Positions 26,676 to 36,759 of a stretch of 64,000 bases of DNA are shown here, one piece after another; within the stretch, counting starts at the first letter, position 1; each line of letters starts with the position of its first letter. Both the position numbers and the translations under genes were made by a program. Under the pieces are notes generated by a model, which saw only the letters and a program-made list of their open reading frames with translations, did not search any database and had not been told where the DNA came from. Source of the DNA: Sphingobacterium sp. GVS05A (GTDB lineage Bacteria; Bacteroidota; Bacteroidia; Sphingobacteriales; Sphingobacteriaceae); the NCBI RefSeq assembly GCF_019969845.1, contig NZ_JAHXYR010000004.1, forward strand, positions 496,001-560,000. The letters are read 5' to 3'.

Positions 26676-26711
26676 AAAAAGCAAAAGCGACATTCCACAA
26701 GGAATGCCGCT
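26676..26711 (-). terminator. Terminator of the minus-strand SusC/SusD unit
   Basis: On the minus strand AGCGGCATTCC and GGAATGTCGCT pair over 11 bases with one G-U and a 4-base loop (26686-26711). TTTTGCTTTTTTCTTTT follows. Confidence 0.75.
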
Positions 26712-26748
26712 CGTTCAATATCGGATAAAAGAATACCGTTGTCTTGGA

Positions 26749-28344
26749 TTAGTAACCCGGATTTTGCACCAAGTTAGGTTCTACCTGAAAACTACTTTCG
26801 TGAAATGGCCATAGGTATTGGTGATTTAAGAACTTTCGATCCTCAATTTTAAGTACCTCAGACTGTCCAGCACCATTCAAACGCATGTGACCGAGAGCTG
26901 CTTGATTAAGTACCGTTTCTGCCGTTTTCCAGCGCAAGATATCGCTATAGCGTAATCCTTCGCCAGCAAATTCGATTCTTCTTTCGTTGCGGATGAGCGC
27001 AATCCATTCCTGCTGCGATTTTGCAACTAAATTGACATCCGCAATGCTCATATCAAGTCCGGCTCTTTTGCGAATTTGGTTGATACAACTTTTAGCCAGT
27101 TCATCTATTTCATTCAACATAATCTTAGCTTCGGCATAGGTTAAAAGTACTTCGGCATAGCGGGCTAAAGAAAAATGCATATTTCCACCAGTACGGAACG
27201 CATCGGCTTGGTCCACGAATTTCTTAAACCAGTATCCCGATCTACTACTGCGTAGGTTTTGGTAGTAAAAAGCGCTTTTGGAATCATAGATGTCTATTTT
27301 TTCATTATTGAAGAGATCGCCATGACCAAATACACTGGCTTCATACCGTGGATCGCGGTTTAATTTTGGATTAAGCTCATAGGCTTGCTTGCTGTGTAAT
27401 GGACAGTTGTCAATTGGTCGCCCCTGTAAAGTCCAATAACTATCCACGAGTGCTTTTAGAGGAACGACATAAGATTGTCCATTTCCGGTTCGATATTGTG
27501 GTGCCAGATGTTGAAATGACGCCGTTGCTGAGTTGTTATGACTCTCCATATCGAACTTGATAATAAACTCTTTGTTGGTTTTATCTGCTTGATAATTAAA
27601 TAGATTGGCGTATTGAGTGTGCAGTTGATATTTTCCACTATCCATTATTTCCTTAGCAAGCCTCGCCGCCAGTTCGTACCTTCCATTATAGAGCGCATAG
27701 CGCATAACCAATGTTTTAAAGGAATATTTATTGAACATATATGCATTTGTAGTACCTTCATTTTCCGGAAGTCTATTGGCGACATCTTCACTCATTTCAA
27801 AGAGTTTGTCGAGGATTTCGGCTTTAGGGGTAACAGCTGGTGTTGCCTCTTCCAGTTTAACAGGAGTAAGCACAAAAGGGACATTACCCCAAAATTCTGT
27901 GATCCTGAAGTAATGCCAGATGCGCAAACCTTCAAGAATTGCTTTATACCTTTGCCGCGTAGATTCATTTTCGACATAGGGTACATCAACATTTGCCAAA
28001 TAGGTGTTAATACGTCCTATATGCTGATTGTGTAAATTCCAGTAATAAACAGCTAAAGCAGAGTTGCTGGTCATATTGCCGTTGGCAATGATCATATGGT
28101 GATCTGTCTCAATGCGGGCATAAGCATTGTCCGAACGACCTTCGGTCATATAAAAAAGGAGACGACGTTCACCAGGGCCCATAAAAGCATCCAAATAACT
28201 GCTATAGACCACACGACGTAGATCCTCCTCTGTGTTAAAAAACTCATCAAAGGAAGTTGCTGTTGGATCTCGTTTATCAAGAAATTTTTCGCAGCTACTA
28301 AGTGTCGCCAATGCTATTATCAGGGTAATAATTTTCTTTTTCAT
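26749..28344 (-). CDS. SusD/RagB family outer-membrane lipoprotein
   Basis: 531 residues. The start at 28344 gives a lipoprotein signal (LIIALATLSSCEKF) with the lipid-bearing Cys. It contains SusD helical repeats (YYWNLHNQHIGRINTYLANV) and the C-terminal RNERRIEFAGEGLRYSDILRW region typical of the family. It is the surface lid of the SusC channel and binds the nutrient, whose nature is unknown. It lies 10 bases after the SusC gene and is the last gene of the ECF-controlled unit. Confidence 0.93.
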   Translation of the reverse strand: MKKKIITLIIALATLSSCEKFLDKRDPTATSFDEFFNTEEDLRRVVYSSYLDAFMGPGERRLLFYMTEGRSDNAYARIETDHHMIIANGNMTSNSALAVYYWNLHNQHIGRINTYLANVDVPYVENESTRQRYKAILEGLRIWHYFRITEFWGNVPFVLTPVKLEEATPAVTPKAEILDKLFEMSEDVANRLPENEGTTNAYMFNKYSFKTLVMRYALYNGRYELAARLAKEIMDSGKYQLHTQYANLFNYQADKTNKEFIIKFDMESHNNSATASFQHLAPQYRTGNGQSYVVPLKALVDSYWTLQGRPIDNCPLHSKQAYELNPKLNRDPRYEASVFGHGDLFNNEKIDIYDSKSAFYYQNLRSSRSGYWFKKFVDQADAFRTGGNMHFSLARYAEVLLTYAEAKIMLNEIDELAKSCINQIRKRAGLDMSIADVNLVAKSQQEWIALIRNERRIEFAGEGLRYSDILRWKTAETVLNQAALGHMRLNGAGQSEVLKIEDRKFLNHQYLWPFHESSFQVEPNLVQNPGY

Positions 28345-28354
28345 TGTTATGATA

Positions 28355-31300
28355 TTAAAAAATGCTCGCACTTAATCCAAAACTGTATGTTGCCATCCGC
28401 GGGTAATTTCCATTACCACTACCGATCCGCTCAGGGTCTAGTCCTTCCCACTTTGTCAAGGTGAATACATCCTGGGCGTTTACATAAAGCCGCAGGTTTT
28501 TGACACTTTTACCAATGGATGGAAAAGTGTATCCAAGTTGAAGTGATTTAACACGGAAATAGGCCGCATTGCTGAGCCATACATTACTCAAAAGTGTGTT
28601 CGGCGTAGAGCCTGTCCATAAACGTGGGAAACGGCTATTTGGATTTTCCGGACTCCAATGGTCGGCAACATATTCAACACGTGGCGCCCCTAGATCATTG
28701 CTGTTTCCATCTACATAAACTGGATAGGCTTCCTGACCAGCTAGCCTACCAGTTCTCTTACCCACACCTTGACCTAACGCAGAAAAATCCCAGCGTTTAT
28801 AATGCAGGTCAATATTGATAGCGTAATTGTAATAGGGTAGTGGATCCGCCAGATAAACGCGGTCATTGTCGTTAATGAGGCCATCCTGATTTTGATCGAC
28901 ATAGCGGATATCGCCAGGTCTAGAATTAGGCATTTTTGCTGCTGTTTCATCAATTTCTTGTTGACTCTGAAAGTAGCCATTTGATTGAAAGCCATAATAA
29001 TTATTGATCGGGATCCCTTTATACCATATCTGATCATTGTTACCTTTGAAAATCAAACGGTCATTTTCATTATAGCCAGCCTTGAGTATGCGGTTGCGGT
29101 TATTGAACAGCATCGCACCGATTTTATAGGAGAAATCATCTTTCTTGTCAGACCAGTTTACCGAAACTTCCCAGCCATCGTTCTCTACCGCACCAATATT
29201 TACTGCTGAGACCAGGGTGTATGAGCCTGTTAGGGGCGGAACAGCAAATTGATCATAGATTAAATCATACGAATTTTTATGGTATACCTCGGCTGTTAAA
29301 GAAAGTCTATTTTTGAACGCATTCATATCGAGACCAAGATTCCATTGTTTTTGTTTCTCCCATGAAAAATTAGAATTAGGAACGCGCATTGTCCATCCCC
29401 AAGTATTGACAGATTCCTGCCACAGATACGGGGCTACATTTTCATTACCAATTAAACCGTATGAGGCACGGATTTTAATATTGTTGATCGCCTCGGATTC
29501 GAGAATAGGTTTGAAAAAGCGTTCATTATGTAGGTTCCATGCAAAGGCCCCTGATGGAAAGAATCCCCAGCGATGACCCGGTGCAAATTTACTGCTTCCA
29601 TCCGAACGGCCTGTTAATTCAAATATATAACGGTTATCAAATGAATAGTTTAGTTTACCAAAAAAGGAAGCCTTGCTAATTTCTCTAAAATCGGTGAAGG
29701 TATAGCTCATGATCTCAGAACCTGCGGTGAGATAGATTTTGTCTTTGTCCTGACGTAGTTCTTTATTGTAATTTACCAATGCTCGCGCAGTCAGTTGGCT
29801 CTCGCTTACTCCCTGTGAGGCATTAACATCGTTACCCCATATGCTGATTGGCGCCCCTTTTTCATCAAAGAATTTGTAGGTTAATCGCTTTTGTTTGTCG
29901 GCGGATTTATTGATCATGTATGATACATTTCCTTCGATATTTAGGTTACTGTTAATATTGTATTTAGGTCGGAGATTGATCGTACTACGGTCATGCATAT
30001 AGTTTTTGGTACCACCATGTTTAATCGAAGCTATCGGATTAATGTTGTTATGCAGAATGAAAGGTTCAGGCCTGTCTACATCATAGTAGATCTGTTGTGT
30101 TGGGTTTAGGCGCCAGGCTTGTTGATAGAGCCCGTGACCATCATCATTTGCCATCAGCCTATTGACTTGTAGACGATGTGCGTAAAAATCGGCCATCAAA
30201 ACAAACTTATCTGCAATATTGATATTCGTGTTGAACCTGGCCGAGAATTTTTGCGTACCTTCAATATTGTTGAGGCCGTTTTCCTTAATATGACCCAGCA
30301 TAAGGTTAAAGGTACCTACGCCACCGCCACCAGAAATACTAGCGTTGTTGTTGATTGCTGTAGAGGTGCGTTCCATTATTTCATCCAGCCAGTTGACCCC
30401 TTTTATTTTTCCATTAGCATATTGTTCAATTGTCTCATCAGAATAGATCGCTGGTTGCCCTTGTTGGATTAGTGTTTCATTTCGCAATTTCATAAAATCA
30501 ACTGCGCCAACAAATTCTGGAAGATCTATCGGTTTGTTTATTGCATACCAGTTATTTGTAAAAACCTTGAATTGACCAGTTTGTCCACGCTCTGTTTCGA
30601 TGATAATAACGCCATTGGCACCACGTGAGCCATACATAGATGCTGAAGCCGCATCTTTAAGTACTGTAATACTTTTCACTTGGTTGGGATCGATATCGTG
30701 GATACTCTGTTCCATTCCATCTACGATGACCAGAGGATCGGCATTTTGTAGCGTACTGATACCGCGAATAGAAATGGTGCCAGGTACACTGCCAGGAAGG
30801 CTATTCCCTCGCATCATTGTAACACCAGCAATTGTTCCCGAAAAGGCATCCTGCATTTTATAGATTGGACGGTTTTTTACTTTTTCCATATCCATTTGGG
30901 ATACGGAGGAGGCGAGGTGCTTTTTATCGACCTCTGAAAATCCAACGACCACCACCTCTTCAAGCCCAATTTCGTCGTTGTCCATGACGATATTGAGCTC
31001 AGTTTTGTTGTTGATGGGAAGTTCAAGCTGTTTAAAGCCCACCGCACTGAAGATCAATGTACCTCTATTCCCATTTGGGAGAGAAAGTTGAAATTCACCT
31101 CTAGCATTTGTTGAGGTTCCAATGTTTGTCCCTTTGAGCAAAATGCTGACTGCACTTAATAGATTTCCTTTTGTGTCATGTATTTTCCCTTTAATAGTAC
31201 GTTGCTGATACATTTCGCTATTTGATTGATCATCAGGAATATTTTCCTGTTTCCGTTTTATGACGACGGTACCACGATGTACCATGTAATAGAATGCGCT

Positions 31301-31609
31301 ATTTTTAAAGAGCTGATCAAGTGTTTTATTCAGGGTTGCATCTGTTATTTCAAGATTTGCTTTTTCATTATTCAGTAAGCCCTCCATAAAGATAAAACGT
31401 ACTCCTGTCTGCTTGGTGATGTTTTTGAGTACCGTTTCAATCTTTGCATTTTTGGCGTGCAGTGTAATCTGAGCAGAGCTTGAAGCATAGGCACCCATCA
31501 TGGATGTTGCTAATAATATTCCTGTCAGTTTCATTTTGATTAGATTGTTCAAAATTTTTCCTTTGTCTATAGGACAAAGAATTCCTTTTGAATAAAATAA
31601 ATTATTCAT
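28355..31609 (-). CDS. SusC/RagA TonB-dependent receptor with STN signalling domain
   Basis: 1084 residues. After a signal (MKLTGILLATSMMGAYASSS) comes an STN domain (KIETVLKNITKQTGVRFIF, about residues 50-120), a carboxypeptidase-D-like domain (TIKGKIHDTKGNLLSAVSIL), the plug (LEEVVVVGFSEVDKK, then ISTLQNADPLVIVDG, then VLKDAASASMYGSRGANGV) and a long beta-barrel. The STN domain touches FecR in the periplasm, so ligand binding should release the sigma factor encoded upstream. I use the ATG at 31609; an upstream ATG adds 30 residues and an internal ATG at 31534 starts directly at the signal. Confidence 0.94.
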   Translation of the reverse strand: MNNLFYSKGILCPIDKGKILNNLIKMKLTGILLATSMMGAYASSSAQITLHAKNAKIETVLKNITKQTGVRFIFMEGLLNNEKANLEITDATLNKTLDQLFKNSAFYYMVHRGTVVIKRKQENIPDDQSNSEMYQQRTIKGKIHDTKGNLLSAVSILLKGTNIGTSTNARGEFQLSLPNGNRGTLIFSAVGFKQLELPINNKTELNIVMDNDEIGLEEVVVVGFSEVDKKHLASSVSQMDMEKVKNRPIYKMQDAFSGTIAGVTMMRGNSLPGSVPGTISIRGISTLQNADPLVIVDGMEQSIHDIDPNQVKSITVLKDAASASMYGSRGANGVIIIETERGQTGQFKVFTNNWYAINKPIDLPEFVGAVDFMKLRNETLIQQGQPAIYSDETIEQYANGKIKGVNWLDEIMERTSTAINNNASISGGGGVGTFNLMLGHIKENGLNNIEGTQKFSARFNTNINIADKFVLMADFYAHRLQVNRLMANDDGHGLYQQAWRLNPTQQIYYDVDRPEPFILHNNINPIASIKHGGTKNYMHDRSTINLRPKYNINSNLNIEGNVSYMINKSADKQKRLTYKFFDEKGAPISIWGNDVNASQGVSESQLTARALVNYNKELRQDKDKIYLTAGSEIMSYTFTDFREISKASFFGKLNYSFDNRYIFELTGRSDGSSKFAPGHRWGFFPSGAFAWNLHNERFFKPILESEAINNIKIRASYGLIGNENVAPYLWQESVNTWGWTMRVPNSNFSWEKQKQWNLGLDMNAFKNRLSLTAEVYHKNSYDLIYDQFAVPPLTGSYTLVSAVNIGAVENDGWEVSVNWSDKKDDFSYKIGAMLFNNRNRILKAGYNENDRLIFKGNNDQIWYKGIPINNYYGFQSNGYFQSQQEIDETAAKMPNSRPGDIRYVDQNQDGLINDNDRVYLADPLPYYNYAINIDLHYKRWDFSALGQGVGKRTGRLAGQEAYPVYVDGNSNDLGAPRVEYVADHWSPENPNSRFPRLWTGSTPNTLLSNVWLSNAAYFRVKSLQLGYTFPSIGKSVKNLRLYVNAQDVFTLTKWEGLDPERIGSGNGNYPRMATYSFGLSASIF

Positions 31610-31756
31610 AATTTGGTAGAGAATTAATAGTTTATGATCAGTTGTTAATTCAGTTAGATGCAGGAGTATTGGAGTACTTCTGCATTCTTTTTCATACAAT
31701 ATTTAGGTATTTATCTTCTTACATATTATAAGTCCTCCTTTTCTTAGTTAGATAGT

Positions 31757-32950
31757 TTATTTATTTTTGTCAGTCGGTTTGTTAACGATTAATTTTTCTT
31801 TGTCGATTGTTAACTGATAGCCGGTCAGGTCTTTCAGTAGATTACAGACCTCTGCAAGGGTCACATCTCTTTTTATACCTCCTTTGTAACGCCTTTTGTC
31901 TAATGAAACGTTGGATTCAATGTTGATACCATACCATCTGCTTAATTCATCGAGAATCTGCTGCATATTTTTATTATCGAAATAGAAATAGCCGTCTTTC
32001 CATGCCGTTGCTTCTTCCATATCTGGTATAGGAAAGGCTACCAATTGACTGTTAACCATTTTTACTCCATTTCCAGCATCTATAAAAATCTCTTTTTCTT
32101 GTCCATTGATTTTTAGGCGTCCTTCTGTTAATAGTACTTTGGCGTTGGGCTTATAGGAATTGATATCAAAAGCTGTTCCTATAGCTTGGATACTAAGGTC
32201 ATTAGCCTCTATGATGAATGGTCGTTTTGTGTCCTTGGCAACTTCAAAATAAGCTTCACCTTTTAATGTTACCTTCCGTTCATTTTCAGTGAAATTTGCT
32301 TTATAAATCAGTTCCGATTCCGAATTCACCCATACACGTGTACCATCACTTAGCGTTATCGTTATAGTAGATCTCTTGGGCACAATTAAAGTGTGTATCG
32401 GGTTGGACTTTTCGGTTTTGAGCTGTGAGTATAGTAATTTTCCATCTTTTAATTCGATACCTTGAGAAAGGCTTTGATCCACTTGTTTATTCATTAAGTT
32501 AATGTCTTCTTTTCCTTTAATCTTCAGGATAGCACCGTTTTCCCCTGGAAGGACATCATTTTTCTGTCCATAGACCTTATCTGGGATAAGATAATTGATA
32601 GGTTTTAGATAGGATTTCCAGATCCAAACGAAAGTAAAGAGTAATAATAGTGCGGCAGCTACTCCGATAGTAGTTTTCCATTTTCCATTCCACCGACGAT
32701 AATTTGGAGCAATTTTTCTTTCATTATATTTGGTTTTTAAAATTTCCCACTCCTGATCTAGATCGGTGCTGCGTAAATCAAATGGAACTTGGATATCCGT
32801 ATTCGCAAGACGGTGGCGTAAACTATCTTTTGCGTCAGGATATTTTTCCAACAAACGTTTTAGCTCATTTTCCTGTACAGTAGATAATTGTCCATCTTTC
32901 AGGAGTAATGAAGCCAATTCAGCCAATACTATTTTATCGGTTTCTATCAT
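31757..32950 (-). CDS. FecR family anti-sigma / signal-transducing protein
   Basis: 397 residues. There is a cytoplasmic N-terminal region of about 90 residues, one membrane helix (TTIGVAAALLLLFTFVWIW), and a periplasmic FecR domain (STITITLSDGTRVWVNSESE, then VTLKGEAYFEVAKDTKRPF). The DUF4974-type C terminus (DGYFYFDNKNMQQILDELSR) is included. It holds the sigma factor inactive until the STN domain of the neighbouring SusC signals. It lies 73 bases after the sigma gene. Confidence 0.93.
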   Translation of the reverse strand: MIETDKIVLAELASLLLKDGQLSTVQENELKRLLEKYPDAKDSLRHRLANTDIQVPFDLRSTDLDQEWEILKTKYNERKIAPNYRRWNGKWKTTIGVAAALLLLFTFVWIWKSYLKPINYLIPDKVYGQKNDVLPGENGAILKIKGKEDINLMNKQVDQSLSQGIELKDGKLLYSQLKTEKSNPIHTLIVPKRSTITITLSDGTRVWVNSESELIYKANFTENERKVTLKGEAYFEVAKDTKRPFIIEANDLSIQAIGTAFDINSYKPNAKVLLTEGRLKINGQEKEIFIDAGNGVKMVNSQLVAFPIPDMEEATAWKDGYFYFDNKNMQQILDELSRWYGINIESNVSLDKRRYKGGIKRDVTLAEVCNLLKDLTGYQLTIDKEKLIVNKPTDKNK

Positions 32951-33023
32951 AATTCAATAACTAAATAACTTGAGGAATCAAAAAGGGTGACTCGGGATGA
33001 AAAAAAATAAAAAGGAATAATCT

Positions 33024-33536
33024 TTAAAACAAAAAGAAGTTTAATATTAAATTTAGGAATTTGGTTTTCAAAAGGTTTATCGCACGCATGCGTTGGGTTT
33101 TTACGGTGTTGACGGACACATCCAATTCCTGCGCTACCTCGTCATATTTCATGCCATCCAAGTAGATTAAACGGCAGATTCGTTGACACCCTTCAGGTAA
33201 TTGGTCAAGTTCGCGGTGTAATGCGCCAATCAGTTCGGAATTGATAAGATCGTCCAGGATATTATGATTGTCGGATTCTTCTACGGTGATGGAATTGCGT
33301 ATCTTATCAAATACCATATCCCGTCGTTTGGTGTTCATTGCCATATTTTTTACGGAGGTGTAGAGAAAACTTTTGATAACCCGTTCTCCTTTCTCCAACA
33401 GCTCTGGTCTATCCATTAGGACAATAAAAGCATCTTGTACAATATCCTTGGCTATTTCCTCCGAGTTGACCCATGGAAAGGCAAACGTACAGAGCTGTAG
33501 AAAATATGTTTTAAAATAATATTCGATGGATAACAT
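33024..33536 (-). CDS. ECF RNA polymerase sigma factor (FecI-like)
   Basis: 170 residues. Region 2 has AKDIVQDAFIVLMDRPELL and IKSFLYTSVKNMAMNTKRR. Region 4 has LPEGCQRICRLIYLDGMKYD and VAQELDVSVNTVKTQRMRAI. It should direct transcription of the FecR/SusC/SusD genes downstream on the same strand. It is the first gene of the unit, with AT-rich DNA before it. Confidence 0.93.
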   Translation of the reverse strand: MLSIEYYFKTYFLQLCTFAFPWVNSEEIAKDIVQDAFIVLMDRPELLEKGERVIKSFLYTSVKNMAMNTKRRDMVFDKIRNSITVEESDNHNILDDLINSELIGALHRELDQLPEGCQRICRLIYLDGMKYDEVAQELDVSVNTVKTQRMRAINLLKTKFLNLILNFFLF

Positions 33537-33699
33537 TACCTAGCTATTTTTTAAAAATATAGCTATTATACAAAAATATTGGGAACAATGTGCTTAATTC
33601 ATACAAAGCGATACCAGAGCTGTTTTTGCCAATAAATAATTGAAATGAACATTTTTAAGTGTTGTTTTTTGCTTTATCTAATATGATTAAAATAGTGCG

Positions 33700-34227
33700 A
33701 TGAAACAGATTCTGGTTTTAATTTCCTTTGTAGCATTTGCTGGCTGTAAAATCAATACACAGAAATTGCAGATTTCTGCTATTCAAACCGTACCAAAACG
33801 AGTGGCAAAAGAGAATCCCGAAACTGGTACAACATATACTTTTACAAGCCGTAACGAAATAACAGAGCGGCTCGCACCCCAGATTTTTATGCTTTCCAAA
33901 ACTGCTGAAACGCTACAATTTCGTATACAAGGAAATATTCATTCCAGTGGACATTCGATGAGTCGGGTCAGAAAAATTCGTTTCGAAAAACGCGAACAAT
34001 ATGGTAATACCATTACACTGCGCTACTTTGTTGAAATCAAGAAAATTCCTGGCAAGGAAAATGCAGATGTACGCGGTTACAATTATACAAAAGATGAAAC
34101 GTATAAAATACCGAATGACGTTAAATTGATACAAATCGAATTGTATGAAGATCGACTTAATGACACATCAATTATCAATCCAGCGCTTATCGCTCAACAT
34201 ATCTTTAATTTTTTTGCGAAAATATAA
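33700..34227 (+). CDS. Hypothetical lipoprotein
   Basis: 175 residues. ILVLISFVAFAGCKINTQK is a lipoprotein signal with Cys16. The mature part is beta-rich and basic (SMSRVRKIRFEKREQYGN, TLRYFVEIKKIPGKEN). The family is not recognised. It is divergent from the sigma factor. Confidence 0.7.
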   Translation: MKQILVLISFVAFAGCKINTQKLQISAIQTVPKRVAKENPETGTTYTFTSRNEITERLAPQIFMLSKTAETLQFRIQGNIHSSGHSMSRVRKIRFEKREQYGNTITLRYFVEIKKIPGKENADVRGYNYTKDETYKIPNDVKLIQIELYEDRLNDTSIINPALIAQHIFNFFAKI

Positions 34228-34266
34228 AGGCGTATTTGTTTGACAAAGCAAGAGGAATAGGTAAAA

Positions 34267-34282
34267 CTTGTCCCATGACAAT
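34267..34282. promoter_or_regulatory. Weak third copy of the CTTG-N8-CAA site
   Basis: CTTGTCCCATGACAAT keeps the CTTG and CAA elements and spacing of sites A and B but is less symmetric. It is about 55 bases before a VOC gene, as site A also precedes a VOC gene. Confidence 0.3.
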
Positions 34283-34333
34283 CTTTAATCTGTTGAAACC
34301 CATTAACTTTATGCTGTACAAAAATGAGATAAT

Positions 34334-34729
34334 ATGAAACCTAAAATGATATGGGCCAATTTGGCGGTTGCTAATCTGGAACGCACACAGAAATTTTATG
34401 AAGTACTGGGATTTAAACCCAATAATCCCCATACTTCTAATGACCTGGTCAGCTTCTTTTTTGGGGAAAATGATTTTATAATTCATTTTTTTCTGAAAAA
34501 TATACTGGAATCGAATGTAAAAGATGTCAATTTTGGCGATTCTCAGATAAGCAATGAGATCATATTCACACTTTCCGCAGAAAGCAAAGAACAAGCAGAT
34601 CAATGGGCCAATGAAGTTGAAAGTGCTGGGGGAACGATTGTATCCAAACCGACCAGTTTCGGTAATAACTATTATGGATTTGTCTTTGCTGACCCTGATG
34701 GTCATAAGTTTAATGTCTTCAAGATGTAG
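34334..34729 (+). CDS. VOC family protein
   Basis: 131 residues with the vicinal-oxygen-chelate pattern: MIWANLAVANLERTQKFYEV, LGFKPNN, then YYGFVFADPDGHKFNVFKM at the end. The arrangement is like PhnB/YaeR-like or lactoylglutathione-lyase-like proteins without all metal ligands being obvious. The substrate is unknown. It is distinct in sequence from the VOC protein at 2462. Confidence 0.85.
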   Translation: MKPKMIWANLAVANLERTQKFYEVLGFKPNNPHTSNDLVSFFFGENDFIIHFFLKNILESNVKDVNFGDSQISNEIIFTLSAESKEQADQWANEVESAGGTIVSKPTSFGNNYYGFVFADPDGHKFNVFKM

Positions 34730-35015
34730 CTAATTTAACATTAGGCCCTATTGAGAAGGCACATTTGAAATGCTATCCAATAAACAAAAAAAATAAGAAT
34801 AGAAAATTCAGATATTCAGGATTGATAAGAAGCTTGTAGTAATTCTTTACCCATTACTTTTTCTCTAGACGCTTGCAAAAGAGAGCATAAATTAACTATT
34901 TAAATAGTTTCAAAGCATATTGAATTGTCGTTATAGCTACGGTTTATGATGGTGTGAAAAAATACTTTCAAAGCATGATGTATATATTGAAAGAAATACC
35001 GTGTTTTAAATTTTT
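34730..35015. other. Intergenic before a long inverted repeat
   Basis: AT-rich sequence with no gene. It leads into the 25-bp inverted repeat described next. Confidence 0.5.
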
Positions 35016-35069
35016 ATTATTTTTTCTGTAAATATAAATTATAAAATTTATATTTACAGAAAAAATAAT
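35016..35069 (+). repeat. Perfect 25-bp inverted repeat ending 9 bases before a start codon
   Basis: Positions 35016-35040 and 35045-35069 are perfect inverted arms with loop ATAA. The arms include TTTTTTCTGTAAATATAAATT and are strongly AT-rich. The repeat ends 9 bases before the ATG at 35079. It can form a very long hairpin in the mRNA leader or a cruciform in DNA. If it is a terminator of the upstream VOC gene, the next gene needs a promoter inside the hairpin. Confidence 0.8.
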
Positions 35070-35078
35070 TACACTAAT

Positions 35079-35993
35079 ATGCGTTTTATTTTCATTGTTA
35101 TCTTGTCGGTTTTTGCTTTTAGCTGTAAAAAAGACGAAAATAATTTGGGTGATAAGGATCAGAATATGCTAAAGGCTGGCTTTTCTTACCTGAATCCACA
35201 GGGTAAAGAGTTTGGCGACTCTTTGATCGTTTTACCCGTGTCTGGATCTATTATGAATATCGACAATCCGCTTAGTGCCTATGCTGGAGCAACCTTCAAA
35301 AACAATGCGCACTGGACATGGGGCAAAGGTCGCGACTTGACCAAGGATGTCGTTTTATCGTGGAAAGTAATTGATACCAAGGATAACAAATTAGTCAAAA
35401 CCTCTAACATGGAAGACCTGCAATTAGAACTTTATGAGTTAGGGAAATATAAACTTATACAATATACTTATGCTAGTGTAGCATATAGAGATATAGCTAA
35501 ACCTTTAGACTCTGTCTCAAAGCTTGTTGAGATTGTCAATAAAAGACAAATTGATTCTATTGGTATTGACCTCCTTTCTTTTAGTAGTCCATATCTTAAT
35601 TGGAACTTAAATTCGAAGGAGCCCGTTGATGTTTTTGTTTCAATATACAGAAACAAGGGTGAACTTATGCTGGGCAAAGCTCCGCTTTTTAAATCCAAGG
35701 TGATCAGGGGTGTTAAGTCAGGTGCAACAGCGTTAAAATTTGATATTCCGGGATCAACTACCTTATCTAGTTTTAGCAAGCCTATCAACTCTGACGATGA
35801 TCTTCTCATTCAGCTCAATGTTGAGCAAAACGGAACAACATACACATTAATAGATAACGAACGGGGACTGGTCATACAACGTCTACAAAGCGGATACTTA
35901 TCTAAAGATAACAGCCACCTATTGGAAGAATTCAAATTAGCCTATGGGAAAATGGCACTCATTATCAATACATCATATCAATTCATGCAATAA
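35079..35993 (+). CDS. Hypothetical surface lipoprotein
   Basis: 304 residues. IFIVILSVFAFSCKKDENNL is a lipoprotein signal with Cys16 followed by acidic residues, a common surface-export context in Bacteroidota. The mature part is beta-rich with a region ATFKNNAHWTWGKGRDLTKD. The family is not recognised. No SusC/D partner is adjacent. The leader holds the long perfect hairpin. Confidence 0.7.
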   Translation: MRFIFIVILSVFAFSCKKDENNLGDKDQNMLKAGFSYLNPQGKEFGDSLIVLPVSGSIMNIDNPLSAYAGATFKNNAHWTWGKGRDLTKDVVLSWKVIDTKDNKLVKTSNMEDLQLELYELGKYKLIQYTYASVAYRDIAKPLDSVSKLVEIVNKRQIDSIGIDLLSFSSPYLNWNLNSKEPVDVFVSIYRNKGELMLGKAPLFKSKVIRGVKSGATALKFDIPGSTTLSSFSKPINSDDDLLIQLNVEQNGTTYTLIDNERGLVIQRLQSGYLSKDNSHLLEEFKLAYGKMALIINTSYQFMQ

Positions 35994-36086
35994 TAGGGCA
36001 GGGGCTAGCTGATACCCTTGTTATATGTTTGGTCAGTAGGTATTTAAAGACGGAACTATTCTAAAGAATATTTTAATATTTATCGA

Positions 36087-36512
36087 ATGGAATTTATATT
36101 ATCAATAGTAATTGCCAATATCTTTATTTTGCTGGCATTACTTCATCTCTTTTGGGTATTCGGAGGTCAGTGGGGGATTAGTGCTACCATACCTACGGAC
36201 TTGAATGGGAGAAGGTTATTTAATCCTGGTTGGCAGGGGACTTTACTTGTCGCCATTGGATTATTATTTTTTGCATTGATAAACCTCTCTGCCATTGGGA
36301 TGATAAAGGTTCCCTTCGAGAATCGCTATGTACTTTATGGCATGTATGTGATTAGCGGTATTTTCTTTTTGCGATTTATAGGTGATCTGAAATATGTTGG
36401 AATATTTAAGAAGTATAGACAGTCCGTATTTGCATCGCGGGATACCTACATCTATAGTCCGTTATCCCTGTTTTTATCACTTTCCAATGGAATTTTAGCC
36501 GTTTTATTATAA
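36087..36512 (+). CDS. DUF3995 family membrane protein
   Basis: 141 residues with four membrane helices. The opening ALLHLFWVFGGQWGISATIP and the later NPGWQGTLLVAIGLLFFALI match the DUF3995 pattern. The function is unknown. It stands alone. Confidence 0.8.
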   Translation: MEFILSIVIANIFILLALLHLFWVFGGQWGISATIPTDLNGRRLFNPGWQGTLLVAIGLLFFALINLSAIGMIKVPFENRYVLYGMYVISGIFFLRFIGDLKYVGIFKKYRQSVFASRDTYIYSPLSLFLSLSNGILAVLL

Positions 36513-36696
36513 GGGGATATTGTCCTGTTTTTTTGCTCTCGTATTAATGATCTGTTTACCCTTAATTTTTAAATTACATAGATCTATATTAGCGGTCGAT
36601 ACCAATATATTAGAATAAATAAAAGGAGCAGTTCAAAAATCAAAAATGTGCTCCAGGAATTGAATATTTGAAAAAGATAGTGTAGATGGTTACGAA

Positions 36697-36735
36697 ATAA
36701 AAAAATAGGAGTGTCCAACCACTGTGGACACCCCT
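36697..36735 (-). terminator. Terminator of the metzincin gene
   Basis: On the minus strand AGGGGTGTCC pairs with GGACACTCCT over 10 bases with one wobble and a 9-base loop, followed by ATTTTTTT. Confidence 0.8.
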
Positions 36736-36759
36736 CTATAGGTTTAAGCCAATCGAAGA

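Noticed and set aside
28985..29209. Plus-strand open frames inside the SusC and SusD genes
   Set aside because: They lie opposite long, well-supported coding sequences and show no family features; they are shadows.
35016..35069. Invertible promoter or recombination site
   Set aside because: Both arms touch one small 4-base loop, so there is no segment to invert, and no recombinase gene is nearby.
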